DNA of 64,000 nucleotides from JBAYOE01 sp050950065 (GTDB lineage Bacteria > Spirochaetota > Spirochaetia > Sphaerochaetales > Sphaerochaetaceae): contig JBMNGX010000005.1 of NCBI GenBank assembly GCA_050950065.1, positions 62,001 through 126,000 on the forward strand, given 5' to 3'. The notes below the pieces were generated by a model, which saw nothing but the letters and a program-made list of their open reading frames with translations, searched no databases and was not told the origin of the DNA. This document shows positions 1 through 8,630 of the stretch, piece after piece (the first letter of the stretch is position 1; each line of letters opens with the position of its first letter). The translations under genes and the position numbers were made by a program.

Positions 1-305
1 ACATCCCAGGTCGTCCTGAGATTTGTAACGTTGGTCAGTACCACAAAATCTTCACTCCAGATCGGGTTGATGAGATTTGGGATCGCTGTCGTAAAGCAAC
101 GATTGGGTGTGTTGAGTGTAAAAGAATCTTAGCTGATAGCATCAACACCCTTTTAGAGCCCATCAGAGAGAAAAGGGCTTATTATGAGAACAACCTCGAT
201 TTAGTACGCGATATTATCAACACAGGAAGTCGCAAAGCTAATGAGATTGGTGATCAACAAGTTGCAATGATGCGTGAGGCAATGCACCTAAATATTGGCA
301 AATAG
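1..305 (+). CDS. trpS: Tryptophanyl-tRNA synthetase, C-terminal end (partial)
   Basis: The window opens inside this gene; codons start at position 3 and end at the TAG at 303-305, giving about 100 residues. The product charges tRNA-Trp. The visible part has the class Ic TrpRS C-terminal features: a Y-H-K-I-F stretch, an R-C-R-x6-G-C-x2-C-K motif typical of bacterial TrpRS near the all-helical C-terminal domain, then a P-I-R-E-K-R and A-x4-R-E-A helix. The stop codon directly abuts the ATG of azlC, so the two are probably co-transcribed. The active-site HIGH and KMSKS motifs lie outside the window, so the call rests on the C-terminal third alone. Confidence 0.85.
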   Translation, partial: IPGRPEICNVGQYHKIFTPDRVDEIWDRCRKATIGCVECKRILADSINTLLEPIREKRAYYENNLDLVRDIINTGSRKANEIGDQQVAMMREAMHLNIGK

Positions 306-947
306 ATGAAACGAGCTCTCATTTTAACTTTGCCAGTGGCAATGGGGTACATAGTTATAGGTATAGCATTTGGCCTTTTGCTTGAAAAAGCTGGTTACAA
401 CTGGGTTTGGGCATTAGGCTCAAGTGTTTTTGTCTTAGCAGGTTCAATGCAGTTTGTCTTAGTTGGTCTACTGGCTCAACAAGTGCCTCTATATACAGTC
501 TTAATCACAACTTTGTTGGTAAACTCGCGCCACCTTTTTTATGGTCTTTCATTTATTGAACACTTTAAAAAAATGGATTGGCGCCGCTATTATATGATTT
601 TCTCATTAACAGATGAAACATACGCTATTTTAACATCAACTGAAAAAGAGAGTGAGTTGATGTTTAAGATAGCTATATTAAATCAAACTTATTGGATTAT
701 TGGGTCGGTTTTGGGCTCTTTAATGGGCTCATTTATCCCCTTTAACACAGCTGGAGTTGAGTTTGCAATGAGTGCTTTATTTATTGTGATTGTAGTTGAA
801 CAGTGGTTTGATGAGAAAAATAGGGTAAGTTCAATAATTGGTTTTATTTGTGCAATATTAGCTTTATTAATTTTTGGCAGTGAACACTTTTTACTTGCAG
901 CTTTAGGAGCAACATTAGTTGCCCTTTTATTAAGGATAGTTAAATGA
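306..947 (+). CDS. azlC: AzlC family branched-chain amino acid permease, large subunit
   Basis: A 213-residue integral membrane protein. In the AzlCD family the large subunit works with the small AzlD subunit to export branched-chain amino acids or analogues. The N-terminus (P-V-x-M-G-Y-x3-G-I-A-F-G) and the following A-G-S-M-Q-F and N-S-R-H-x2-Y-G motifs are characteristic of AzlC. Several hydrophobic segments span the whole length and the size is normal for the family. The ATG directly follows the trpS stop, and the gene overlaps azlD by 4 nt (ATGA), so translational coupling is likely. Confidence 0.9.
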   Translation: MKRALILTLPVAMGYIVIGIAFGLLLEKAGYNWVWALGSSVFVLAGSMQFVLVGLLAQQVPLYTVLITTLLVNSRHLFYGLSFIEHFKKMDWRRYYMIFSLTDETYAILTSTEKESELMFKIAILNQTYWIIGSVLGSLMGSFIPFNTAGVEFAMSALFIVIVVEQWFDEKNRVSSIIGFICAILALLIFGSEHFLLAALGATLVALLLRIVK

Positions 948-1270
948 ACGTTCTTCACTCATTTTTAATAGTTGCAGTCACTGCATTAGCCACCTTTGCA
1001 ACTAGAGCAACCCCTTTTATCCTCTTTTCCCGCAAAGAGAGAGAAGTTCCCAAAGTTGTTTTAAGATTAAGTGACTTACTTCCCCCTGCAGTTATGGCAA
1101 TATTGGTAGTTTATAGTTTAAAAGAGGTCTCTTTTAGTCACCTATCTTTGTGGGTAAAAGAACTTAGTGCAGCTTTAGTTACCCTCTTAATCCACCTTTA
1201 TAAAAGAAACACCCTTTTGAGCATTTTAGTGGGAACTGTTTTGTATATGATCTTAGTTCAATATTTTTAA
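944..1270 (+). CDS. azlD: AzlD family branched-chain amino acid transport small subunit
   Basis: A 108-residue protein with about four hydrophobic segments, the usual AzlD size. The motif T-F-x-T-R-x-x-P-F near residues 18-26 and P-P-A-V-M-A-I-L-V-V-Y near residues 46-56 are family signatures. It overlaps the end of azlC by 4 nt, as in most azlCD pairs, and acts as the partner of AzlC in the membrane. It is the last gene before the promoter of the DUF4954 gene; no clear terminator separates them. Confidence 0.88.
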   Translation: MNVLHSFLIVAVTALATFATRATPFILFSRKEREVPKVVLRLSDLLPPAVMAILVVYSLKEVSFSHLSLWVKELSAALVTLLIHLYKRNTLLSILVGTVLYMILVQYF

Positions 1271-1275
1271 GTTAG

Positions 1276-1304
1276 TTGCCCTCTTTGATGGAGGGGTGTA
1301 TGAT
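1276..1304 (+). promoter_or_regulatory. Sigma-70 promoter for the DUF4954 gene, leaderless type
   Basis: TTGCCC at 1276-1281, 17 nt spacer, TATGAT at 1299-1304. The ATG at 1312 lies only 7 nt after the -10 box, so transcription should begin within a few nucleotides of the start codon. A GGAGGGG run at 1290-1296 sits inside the spacer and would not be in the mRNA. Confidence 0.6.
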
Positions 1305-1311
1305 TTAAACC

Positions 1312-3534
1312 ATGATTAGAGAGCCTATTAAAAACTATGGATACAACTTTGTCCCCTCAGAGTATCTTAAAGAGGGCAAAGATGAGTACTACTTTCGTAA
1401 CAAACAAATCGAAAGTTGGAATGCCACTTTTAGAAACTTAACTCAAAAAGAGATTGATCAACTAGAAAATCAGAACAACGTCTGTGCCAATTGGAACGAC
1501 TTTTTAGTTGAAGATCCAATTGATTTATCTTTAATAAGAAACAACTCTTTCTATGGGTTAGTACGTATTGGGTCGATGGAAAATTACACCATCACATACC
1601 ACGACTTTTCCCTTCCTGAAGGTATTAGAGATAGTCATATCGTCTCGTGTGATATTGGACGTCACTGCTCAATTCACCGTGTCTCATACCTTGCCCACTA
1701 CATAATCGATCCTCTTTGTATCTTAAGTGAAATTGATGAGATGAGTAGCACTAACCACGCTAAGTTTGGCAATGGAATAGTGAAAGAAGGGGAAGCAGAA
1801 AAAGTTAGAATTTGGTTAAACGTAATTAACGAAACAGAGAGTAGACCTGTTTTACCCTTTGATGATTTAAGGGTCTCTGATGCTTATTTATGGTCTATTT
1901 ACCGCGATTTTCCAAAGTTTTTAGAAAAGCTAAAAGAGTTTACCGAAAACCACTACGATTTATCGTTGGGTTATTACGGAACGGTTGGAACACACTCAAT
2001 TATTAAAGCTAGTAGAATTATTAAAGATGTTAAATTTGGTGAGTATGTCTATGTTAAAGGGGCAAATAAACTTAAAAACCTAACAGTTAAAAGTGATAAA
2101 TCCTCCCCAAGTCAAATTGGAGAGGGGGTTGAACTAGTTAATGGAATTATTGGTTATGGGTGTAGAATTTTCTACGGAGTGAAAGCAGTTCGTTTTGTGA
2201 TGGGAAACAACAGCTACTTAAAATATGGAGCGCGCTTAATTAACTCAATGTTAGGATCAAATTCTACAATTAGTTGTTGTGAAGTTTTAAATACTTTAGC
2301 ATTTCCATTTCATGAACAACACCACAACAACTCATTTTTAATTGCCTCATTAGTGGAAGGTCAATCCAACATGGCAGCGGGTGCTACTATAGGATCTAAT
2401 CACAACACCCGTAGCAACGATGGGGAGATGCATGCAAAAAGGGGCTTTTGGCCAGCTCTCTCCTCTTCAATTAAGTTTAACAGCAAGTTTGCTTCATTCA
2501 CCTTAGTTACCAAAGGCGATTATCCTAACGAATTAGATATCCCCTTACCATTTTCAATGGTTGGTTATAGTGAAGATACAAAGCAGGTGGCGATAATGCC
2601 TGCATACTGGTGGATGTACAACCGCTATGCTCTATCTCGCAACAGTGAAAAATTTAAAAATCGAGATAGAAGGGTCTTTGTGGATCAATATATTGAGACC
2701 GACTATTTAGCACCCGATACCTTTGAAGAGATTTTTAATGCCATTGATTTACTAAGTTTATGGGTGGGACAATCGGCTATAGATCAAAAAGTATTAAAAC
2801 CAATTGATTCAAAAAATAAAGGTTTAATTACAAAAGAGGGTAGACTCTTATTAGAGACCCATCCTGAACAAGTTGATAACCTAAGAGTTTGTGCTCCAAA
2901 TATTGAACGTTCGGGAAATGATGCATTAGTTTTAAAAGCAAGTGAAGGGTACCAAGCGTATAAAGAGATGATTGTCTTTGGTGCAATGAGAGCTTTGTTG
3001 ACCTATTTCTCACAAGATAATCTCTCATTAGAACAATTTCAAGATGAGACAATCAGTTGGCTACAAAGTAGCAGGATCAACCGCCTTGCAGTTATGAATC
3101 CCTTTGTCAATTTGGGTGGAATGCCAGTTTCTGAACATCTAATAATTGATTTAATCAACCAAGTTGAAGAGGGCAAAATAGTAGGTTGGGATGAACTTCA
3201 TAATCATGTAGATAGCTGGGCTGATCAATACGATAAAGTTAAAGCAATTATTTCACTACAATCTTTACAAAAATTAACTAGAGTAGCAACCTTAGAAAAA
3301 GAGAATTGGGATTATCTACTACGCTACTTTATTCAACTTTGTGACTCTTATGAAAAAGAGGTTTTAAAATCTCGCAAAAAAGATTTTGAAAACCCCTTTA
3401 GTAAAATGGTGTATCGCAACAACAAGGAGATGGAGGCAGTTTTAGGGAGTGTTGAACAAAATAGTTTTATTATTTCAACACGCCAAAAGATGGAAGAATT
3501 GCGCCAATTAGCCCGTAGCTTTGCGACTGGTTAA
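1312..3534 (+). CDS. DUF4954 family protein with left-handed beta-helix region
   Basis: A 740-residue cytoplasmic protein of the DUF4954 family, known mainly from Spirochaetes and Bacteroidetes and without an established function. Family signs are the N-terminal C-x-N-W-x2-F segment (about residues 58-65), the E-I-D-E-M-x-S-T-N-H-A-K-F-G-N-G block (about residues 140-157), the R-P-V-L-P-F-D-D-L block near 180, and a glycine- and isoleucine-rich hexapeptide-like region (about 225-320) resembling nucleotidyl/acyltransferase beta-helices, with a G-A-T-I-G-S-N-H-N-T-R stretch near 360. This resembles sugar-nucleotide or acyl transferases, but no catalytic role can be assigned. The start is supported by the adjacent promoter; there is no usable Shine-Dalgarno. 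Confidence 0.78.
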   Translation: MIREPIKNYGYNFVPSEYLKEGKDEYYFRNKQIESWNATFRNLTQKEIDQLENQNNVCANWNDFLVEDPIDLSLIRNNSFYGLVRIGSMENYTITYHDFSLPEGIRDSHIVSCDIGRHCSIHRVSYLAHYIIDPLCILSEIDEMSSTNHAKFGNGIVKEGEAEKVRIWLNVINETESRPVLPFDDLRVSDAYLWSIYRDFPKFLEKLKEFTENHYDLSLGYYGTVGTHSIIKASRIIKDVKFGEYVYVKGANKLKNLTVKSDKSSPSQIGEGVELVNGIIGYGCRIFYGVKAVRFVMGNNSYLKYGARLINSMLGSNSTISCCEVLNTLAFPFHEQHHNNSFLIASLVEGQSNMAAGATIGSNHNTRSNDGEMHAKRGFWPALSSSIKFNSKFASFTLVTKGDYPNELDIPLPFSMVGYSEDTKQVAIMPAYWWMYNRYALSRNSEKFKNRDRRVFVDQYIETDYLAPDTFEEIFNAIDLLSLWVGQSAIDQKVLKPIDSKNKGLITKEGRLLLETHPEQVDNLRVCAPNIERSGNDALVLKASEGYQAYKEMIVFGAMRALLTYFSQDNLSLEQFQDETISWLQSSRINRLAVMNPFVNLGGMPVSEHLIIDLINQVEEGKIVGWDELHNHVDSWADQYDKVKAIISLQSLQKLTRVATLEKENWDYLLRYFIQLCDSYEKEVLKSRKKDFENPFSKMVYRNNKEMEAVLGSVEQNSFIISTRQKMEELRQLARSFATG

Positions 3535-3554
3535 AGTTGTGTTACATTATAGGC

Positions 3555-4670
3555 ATGAGGGAATTTAAATACGAAGTGCCAAAATTTGAGATGCGCCTTT
3601 CTACTGTTTTTAGTGACGAATTGATTAAAGGAGTCCTAGAAGCAGATAGCGCTATGAATAGACAACTACTTACTAATGCCTCTTTCAAAAAAGAGGTGGC
3701 CTATACCCTTGAAAAGTCACTTAACGGGTATACTAAGCCCTATTTATATGAATTAGCATTAGATCACAACTTAACTCTTCCTAAATCTATTCAAAAGAGA
3801 GAATTGATCGAAAAACTAGCAAAAAGAATCGAAAGTAGATTTGAGCAGATGCTCCCCTATCTTCCCAAGTTGAACTTAGAATTTCTAAGTCGCTTTATAG
3901 GGAGGAAAAGGGCAATAACACTTAGTTTAGAAGAGTTGCAATTTAGAGATATCTCCCATGCACACAACTTTGGATTTTTATATCTCTACCATGATAAAAA
4001 AGGATTTAAAGCAGTAGTTCCTCACGAGCTTGTTGAAAAGCTTGATCTTTTAAGAGATAAAAAGCTTTGGGAAAGGGCCTCTTTAAATCAAAGAATTGAT
4101 GCCTATGCAGTCTCTCTTTCCAATCTCTATGGGGTATTAGACATTGATCAGTTTGCCCTAATTTGGAATAAATTTGAAAAAGAGACCTTAACACCAGCGA
4201 TGGCTCAAGATGAGTTGTTTGAACTCTCTAAAGCTCAATACTACTGGTGGTTTGATGATGAGTTAATTATCTCTTCGTTCTTTGAAAAGTATGAAGAAGT
4301 TGAACATTTCTTACTTAAAGTGAGAGAGGTGCCTTACTACATCCCAAATCGTGATGAGCTAGTTGAGTACTTTAGAAACCCATATGCTCAAGACTCTTCT
4401 GCAGTAAGTGAGATGGTTGAGTTTTTAAAAGGGTATGAGATTGCCAATGAAGATCACGTTATCGATTTAGTAGAGGAGATTACCGACTCTTGTATTGTGG
4501 GTAATGGGATGCAAGATGCCTTTAACTTACTTAACGAGTACGAAGTGCTTCTAAATGGGATGGAAGAAATTAACCGCTTCACCCAACTCTACGTTCAAAT
4601 GAACGACTCTTGTCGTAAATGGGAGTTAAGGGGACACACCCCAAACGCACTTAAAAAGCGAAATCGTTAA
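3555..4670 (+). CDS. Hypothetical protein related to SEC-C-associated proteins, lacking SEC-C
   Basis: About 371 residues from the ATG at 3555 (a TTG at 3537 would add six residues). No membrane segments or signal peptide. The N-terminal half contains a short helical segment resembling a Rho-N/SAP-like fold (about residues 60-100), and the C-terminal end has M-N-D-S-C-R-K-W-E-L-R-G-H-T-P-N-A-L. A similar N-x-T/S-R-x-W-x2-G-x-T-P-N-E-L tail is common in uncharacterised proteins that normally continue into a cysteine-rich SEC-C zinc motif; here the protein stops before any such motif. Function is unknown. Neither candidate start has a good Shine-Dalgarno, which fits the leaderless genes elsewhere in the window. 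Confidence 0.6.
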   Translation: MREFKYEVPKFEMRLSTVFSDELIKGVLEADSAMNRQLLTNASFKKEVAYTLEKSLNGYTKPYLYELALDHNLTLPKSIQKRELIEKLAKRIESRFEQMLPYLPKLNLEFLSRFIGRKRAITLSLEELQFRDISHAHNFGFLYLYHDKKGFKAVVPHELVEKLDLLRDKKLWERASLNQRIDAYAVSLSNLYGVLDIDQFALIWNKFEKETLTPAMAQDELFELSKAQYYWWFDDELIISSFFEKYEEVEHFLLKVREVPYYIPNRDELVEYFRNPYAQDSSAVSEMVEFLKGYEIANEDHVIDLVEEITDSCIVGNGMQDAFNLLNEYEVLLNGMEEINRFTQLYVQMNDSCRKWELRGHTPNALKKRNR

Positions 4671-4688
4671 AATACACCTATAGCACTA

Positions 4689-4726
4689 TTTGTCAATATT
4701 GACAAAACCTAGTAAATTGTAATAAT
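4689..4726 (+). promoter_or_regulatory. fab operon promoter overlapped by an 18-bp perfect palindrome
   Basis: Positions 4689-4706 read TTTGTCAAT-ATTGACAAA, a perfect palindrome whose right half contains the -35 box TTGACA (4699-4704). AATAAT at 4721-4726 fits a -10 after 16 nt. A dimeric repressor bound here would cover the -35 box. The upstream gene is on the same strand, so the symmetry is not explained by divergent promoters. The binding protein is unknown. Confidence 0.6.
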
Positions 4727-4747
4727 AAGATTGCTTAGGAGTGCTAT

Positions 4748-5734
4748 ATGGTTTTGAAAAACGTAACAATTGAAGCAGTTGGTGCATACCTCCCCCCTAA
4801 AAAAGTAACTAACGACGATTTAGCAAAAACAATAGATACAAGCGATGAGTGGATTTTTTCCCACACAGGGATAAAGTCGCGTCACTTAGCTGAAAGGGAT
4901 GTTGCAACTAGCGACTTAGCTACCGAATCGGTAAGAAACCTCTTCTCTAAATATAACGTGAACCCAAGTGAAATTGGGGCAATCATCGTAGCAACAGCAA
5001 CCCAAGACTATATTGGATTTCCAGCAACTGCTTGTGTTGTTCAAGATAAACTTAATTTAAATAAAATCCCCGCTTTTGATATCGCAGCAGGATGCACTGG
5101 CTTTATCTACGCCTTAGAAGTTGGTAGGGCTATGGTTGCCTCCTCTTCAATTCCTTCTGCTTTAATCATTGGAAGTGAAAAACTCTCAGCAGTAGTTGAT
5201 TGGAATGATCGTAACAGTTGTGTCTTGTTTGGCGATGGGGCAGCGAGTGTTTTAATTAAAAGTAGTGAAGATAACAATCGAGGGATTATAGATACAATTA
5301 TGTATGCTGAAGGTAGTGGAGCCCACTATCTTAAAATTCCCCAAGGGGGAACTCAGAAACCTTATGATCCTCTTAGTAGCAGCCAAACAAAATTACAAAT
5401 GGAGGGGCGCTCTGTTTATAACTTCGCTGTAAAAGTTTTAACAGAGGTTATTTTAGAGCTTTTAGAGCGCAACAACTTAACAATTGATCAAATTGATTGG
5501 ATAGTTCCCCACCAAGCAAACAGTCGAATCATAACAGCTGCTGCTAACCGTTTAAAAATAGATCAACAAAAATTCTTTATAAACATCGATGAGCATGCCA
5601 ACACATCGGCAGCCTCAATTCCAATAGCACTTAATGAGATGGTTGAAAAGAACATCCTTAACAAAGGGGATTTAGTTATGACGATTGGCTTTGGTGCTGG
5701 TCTAACTTATGGAGGGAATTTAATAAAATGGTAA
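4748..5734 (+). CDS. fabH: 3-oxoacyl-ACP synthase III (FabH)
   Basis: 328 residues, normal FabH length. It starts fatty-acid synthesis by condensing acetyl-CoA with malonyl-ACP. The catalytic triad is visible: Cys116 in D-I-A-A-G-C-T-G-F, His in P-H-Q-A-N-S-R-I (about 251) and Asn in H-A-N-T-S-A-A-S-I-P (about 281). The N-terminal G-A-Y-L-P and the W-I-x-S-H-T-G-I-K-S-R substrate-loop segment are also typical. The ATG has AGGAG upstream (4737-4741). It is the first gene of a six-gene fab operon and overlaps fabD by 7 nt. Confidence 0.96.
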   Translation: MVLKNVTIEAVGAYLPPKKVTNDDLAKTIDTSDEWIFSHTGIKSRHLAERDVATSDLATESVRNLFSKYNVNPSEIGAIIVATATQDYIGFPATACVVQDKLNLNKIPAFDIAAGCTGFIYALEVGRAMVASSSIPSALIIGSEKLSAVVDWNDRNSCVLFGDGAASVLIKSSEDNNRGIIDTIMYAEGSGAHYLKIPQGGTQKPYDPLSSSQTKLQMEGRSVYNFAVKVLTEVILELLERNNLTIDQIDWIVPHQANSRIITAAANRLKIDQQKFFINIDEHANTSAASIPIALNEMVEKNILNKGDLVMTIGFGAGLTYGGNLIKW

Positions 5735-6660
5735 AATTCAGCGCCTGTTTTCCTGGTCAAGGATCACAAAAAAAGATGATGGCAATCGATTTGTACAACA
5801 ACAGTAAGAGTGTTAGAGAGCTTTTTGAGTTAGCTAGTGATGCAACAAAGATTGATGTCTACTCTCTTTTAGCCTCCTCTGATGAATCAACTTTGCAACG
5901 AACTGAAAATACCCAAGTTGCTATCACTGTCGCCAATAGAAGTGTTGCCACTGTTTTAAAAGAGGGGGGAATTACTTTTAGTAGCACAGCAGGATTTTCC
6001 TTAGGGGAACTCTCTGCCTATGCTGAAGCTAAAGTAATAGGTGAAAAAGAGCTTTTCGAGATAGTTAAAACAAGAGGGATTTTAATGGCAGAGGCCTCTA
6101 AAAATAACCAAGAGGTTGGAATGGCTGCTGTTGTTGGAATAGGTTTTGATAAAGTTAACCACCTTTTAAAAGCCTCAGGGGCAGAGAATCTTTATTTATC
6201 AAATGACAACAGCCCTTATCAGGTGGTGATAGCTGGTTATAGTAGTGAGATTGAACGTTATACAGAGCTACTTAAAAAAGAGGGGGCTAAAAGGGTAATC
6301 ACTTTAAGAGTCTCAGGGCCTTTTCACACCCCCTATATGCAAACTTCGCAAAATGAGTTTGCCTCCTTTTTAGAAGATTATACATTTAGCGATGCTCAAA
6401 TTCCCCTCTACTTAAATGTCACAGGAGAATTAGAAAAAGAGGGAAATAAGATAAAGCAAAGTGCAATCAAACAACTTACCCAGGCAGTAAGGTGGACATC
6501 TATTATGCAAAAGGTGGTTGAAGATAACAACGTCGATGTTGCTTTAGAGGTGGGACCTGGGAAAGTTTTAAATGGGCTTTGGAAAAATAGTGGGCAAAGT
6601 GTTGAGTGCCACTCACTAGAATCTTACGACGAGATACAAAAATTTATTGAGGAATTATAA
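5728..6660 (+). CDS. fabD: Malonyl-CoA:ACP transacylase (FabD)
   Basis: 310 residues. It transfers malonyl groups from CoA to acyl carrier protein. The N-terminal F-P-G-Q-G-S-Q oxyanion motif, the nucleophile Ser91 in G-F-S-L-G-E-L-S-A-Y (the usual motif is G-H-S-L-G-E; here Phe replaces His), and the catalytic His in G-P-F-H-T-P-Y-M (about 200) are present. The C-terminal E-V-G-P-G-K-V-L motif is also typical. It overlaps fabH by 7 nt and fabG by 1 nt, so it is translationally coupled on both sides. Confidence 0.95.
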   Translation: MVKFSACFPGQGSQKKMMAIDLYNNSKSVRELFELASDATKIDVYSLLASSDESTLQRTENTQVAITVANRSVATVLKEGGITFSSTAGFSLGELSAYAEAKVIGEKELFEIVKTRGILMAEASKNNQEVGMAAVVGIGFDKVNHLLKASGAENLYLSNDNSPYQVVIAGYSSEIERYTELLKKEGAKRVITLRVSGPFHTPYMQTSQNEFASFLEDYTFSDAQIPLYLNVTGELEKEGNKIKQSAIKQLTQAVRWTSIMQKVVEDNNVDVALEVGPGKVLNGLWKNSGQSVECHSLESYDEIQKFIEEL

Positions 6661-7367
6661 TGGGAAAAGTTGCAATTGTTACCGGTGGATCACGCGGTAT
6701 TGGTAAAGAGATTGTTTTAAATTTTGCAGATCAAAATATTAAAGTTTACTATCTATCTCGCACTAAAGGATTTGATACAGATAGACCTCTTATCAAACAC
6801 ATACAGTGTGATATGGGAAAAGCTGATGAAGTTGAATCTGCTTTAAAAACAATCTTAGAAGAGGATCCTAAGATCGATATCTTAGTTAACAACGCTGGTA
6901 TTACCCGCGATGGGTTAATTATGAGGATGAGTGATGAAGGATGGGATGAGGTCATTAAAATTAATCTAACATCTGCTTTTTTAACTAGTCGAAGAATTGG
7001 ACGCATAATGGCAAACAATAGAAAAGGGGCAATTATCAACATTAGCTCTGTTGTTGGAATAATAGGCAACGGAGGACAAACTAACTATGCAGCTTCCAAA
7101 GCAGGTCTCATTGGTTTTTCTAAAAGCTTGGCTCGTGAACTTTCTCAAAGAAACATTCGAGTAAACGTTGTAGCTCCAGGATTTATTGAAACTGAGATGA
7201 CCGATGTTTTACCATCCTCAATTAAAGAGAATTTAAATCAACAAATACCATTAGGGAGAATAGGAAGTGCCAAAGAGGTTGCTTCAGTTGTCTCCTTTTT
7301 AGCATCAGAAGAGTCTTCCTACATAACTGGTCAAGTAATTGCAGTTGATGGTGGAATGGCAATGTAG
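6660..7367 (+). CDS. fabG: 3-oxoacyl-ACP reductase (FabG)
   Basis: 235 residues, slightly shorter than the 245 typical of FabG. A short-chain dehydrogenase performing the first reduction of each elongation cycle. The cofactor motif T-G-G-S-R-G-I-G lies at residues 8-15, N-N-A-G at 77-80, and the catalytic Ser129/130, Tyr143 and Lys147 in I-S-S and Y-A-A-S-K. The C-terminal S-Y-I-T-G-Q-V-I-x-V-D-G-G-M is diagnostic. The ATG overlaps the last base of the fabD stop codon. Confidence 0.95.
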   Translation: MGKVAIVTGGSRGIGKEIVLNFADQNIKVYYLSRTKGFDTDRPLIKHIQCDMGKADEVESALKTILEEDPKIDILVNNAGITRDGLIMRMSDEGWDEVIKINLTSAFLTSRRIGRIMANNRKGAIINISSVVGIIGNGGQTNYAASKAGLIGFSKSLARELSQRNIRVNVVAPGFIETEMTDVLPSSIKENLNQQIPLGRIGSAKEVASVVSFLASEESSYITGQVIAVDGGMAM

Positions 7368-7377
7368 GAGAAAGAAG

Positions 7378-8619
7378 ATGAACAGAAGAGTAGTTGTCAC
7401 AGGAATGGGTGCAGTTACCCCTTTAGGAAACAGTGTAAATGAACTTTGGCAAGGGATTAAAAGTGGTAAAAGTGGTATTGGAAAGTTAACTAGATTTGAT
7501 AGCGAAGAGTATCCAATTAAAATAGCTGCTGAGGTTAAAGATTTTGAACCCACTACTTTATTAGATCGTAAAGAGGTGCGTTCAATGGCCGATTTTACCC
7601 AATTTGCTGCATACGCAGCAGTACAAGCAGTTAATCAGGCAAATTTAGAGGGAAACTTTGATCCTTACAGAGCTGGAATTTATATGGGTAATGGAATTGG
7701 AGGCTTTGAAGTCGTTGAAGAGAATTTAGCAAAGCTTTTTGAAAAAGGGCCCCGTTCTGTAGCTCCTTTAACAATTCCAAAACTAATAGCAAATGAGGCT
7801 GCTGGAAACATTGCTATGAAGTACCAAATAAAAGGACCTTGTCATACAACAGTGACTGCCTGTGCTAGTGGGACTGATGCAATAGGAGAAGCCTTCCATG
7901 CAATTAAGTTCAACCAAGTTGATGTGGCAATCACTGGTGGTACTGAAGGGGCTATTACCCAATTAGCAGTAGCAGGTTTTGCCCGCCTCCAAGCTTTATC
8001 AACTGCCTTTAACGACACTCCTGAAAAAGCGTGCCGCCCATTTTCTGCCTCTAGAGATGGATTTATTATAGGTGAAGGTGCAGGTGTTTTAGTTTTAGAG
8101 GAACTCCAACACGCCTTAGATCGAGGTGCTACCATCTTAGGAGAGATTATTGGTTACTCAATGACTTGTGATGCTTTTCACTTAACAGCTCCCGATCCTG
8201 AAGGGGATGGGGCTGCAAGGGCAATGATGGGAGCAATTAAAGAGGGGAACATTGAGGCAACTGAAGTTGATTATATCAATGCCCATGGAACAAGCACCCA
8301 AGCTAACGATGTTATGGAAACTAAAGCTATTAAAAAAGTTTTTGGTCCTCACGCTTATAAGTTAAAAGTCTCTTCAACAAAATCTATGACAGGACACTTA
8401 ATTGCTGCAGCAGGGGCTGTTGAGGCAATTATTACCCTATTGGCAATGAGAGACTCTTATTATCCCCCTACGATAAACTTAGAGGATAAAGATCCCGAAT
8501 GTGACCTTGATTATGTAGCTAATCAGGGCCAAAATGGGAATATTAAATATGCATTAAGTGAGTCGTTGGGATTTGGCGGACACAATGGAGCACTGTTGTT
8601 TGCCAAATACGATGGATAA
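7378..8619 (+). CDS. fabF: 3-oxoacyl-ACP synthase II (FabF)
   Basis: 413 residues from the ATG at 7378, which is preceded by AGGAG at 7366-7370; longer in-frame starts upstream lie inside fabG and are not needed. It elongates acyl chains by condensation with malonyl-ACP. The catalytic Cys162 in T-A-C-A-S-G-T, the first His in N-A-H-G-T-S-T (about 303) and the second His in S-T-K-S-M-T-G-H (about 340) form the KAS I/II triad. Length and motif spacing match FabF/FabB. Ten nucleotides separate it from fabG. Confidence 0.96.
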   Translation: MNRRVVVTGMGAVTPLGNSVNELWQGIKSGKSGIGKLTRFDSEEYPIKIAAEVKDFEPTTLLDRKEVRSMADFTQFAAYAAVQAVNQANLEGNFDPYRAGIYMGNGIGGFEVVEENLAKLFEKGPRSVAPLTIPKLIANEAAGNIAMKYQIKGPCHTTVTACASGTDAIGEAFHAIKFNQVDVAITGGTEGAITQLAVAGFARLQALSTAFNDTPEKACRPFSASRDGFIIGEGAGVLVLEELQHALDRGATILGEIIGYSMTCDAFHLTAPDPEGDGAARAMMGAIKEGNIEATEVDYINAHGTSTQANDVMETKAIKKVFGPHAYKLKVSSTKSMTGHLIAAAGAVEAIITLLAMRDSYYPPTINLEDKDPECDLDYVANQGQNGNIKYALSESLGFGGHNGALLFAKYDG

Positions 8620-8630
8620 AGGAGTTTTTG

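Noticed and set aside
6749..7069. Antisense frames inside fab, nfn, alaS and other genes.
   Set aside because: They mirror the codon structure of well-identified genes and show no ribosome sites or family motifs.
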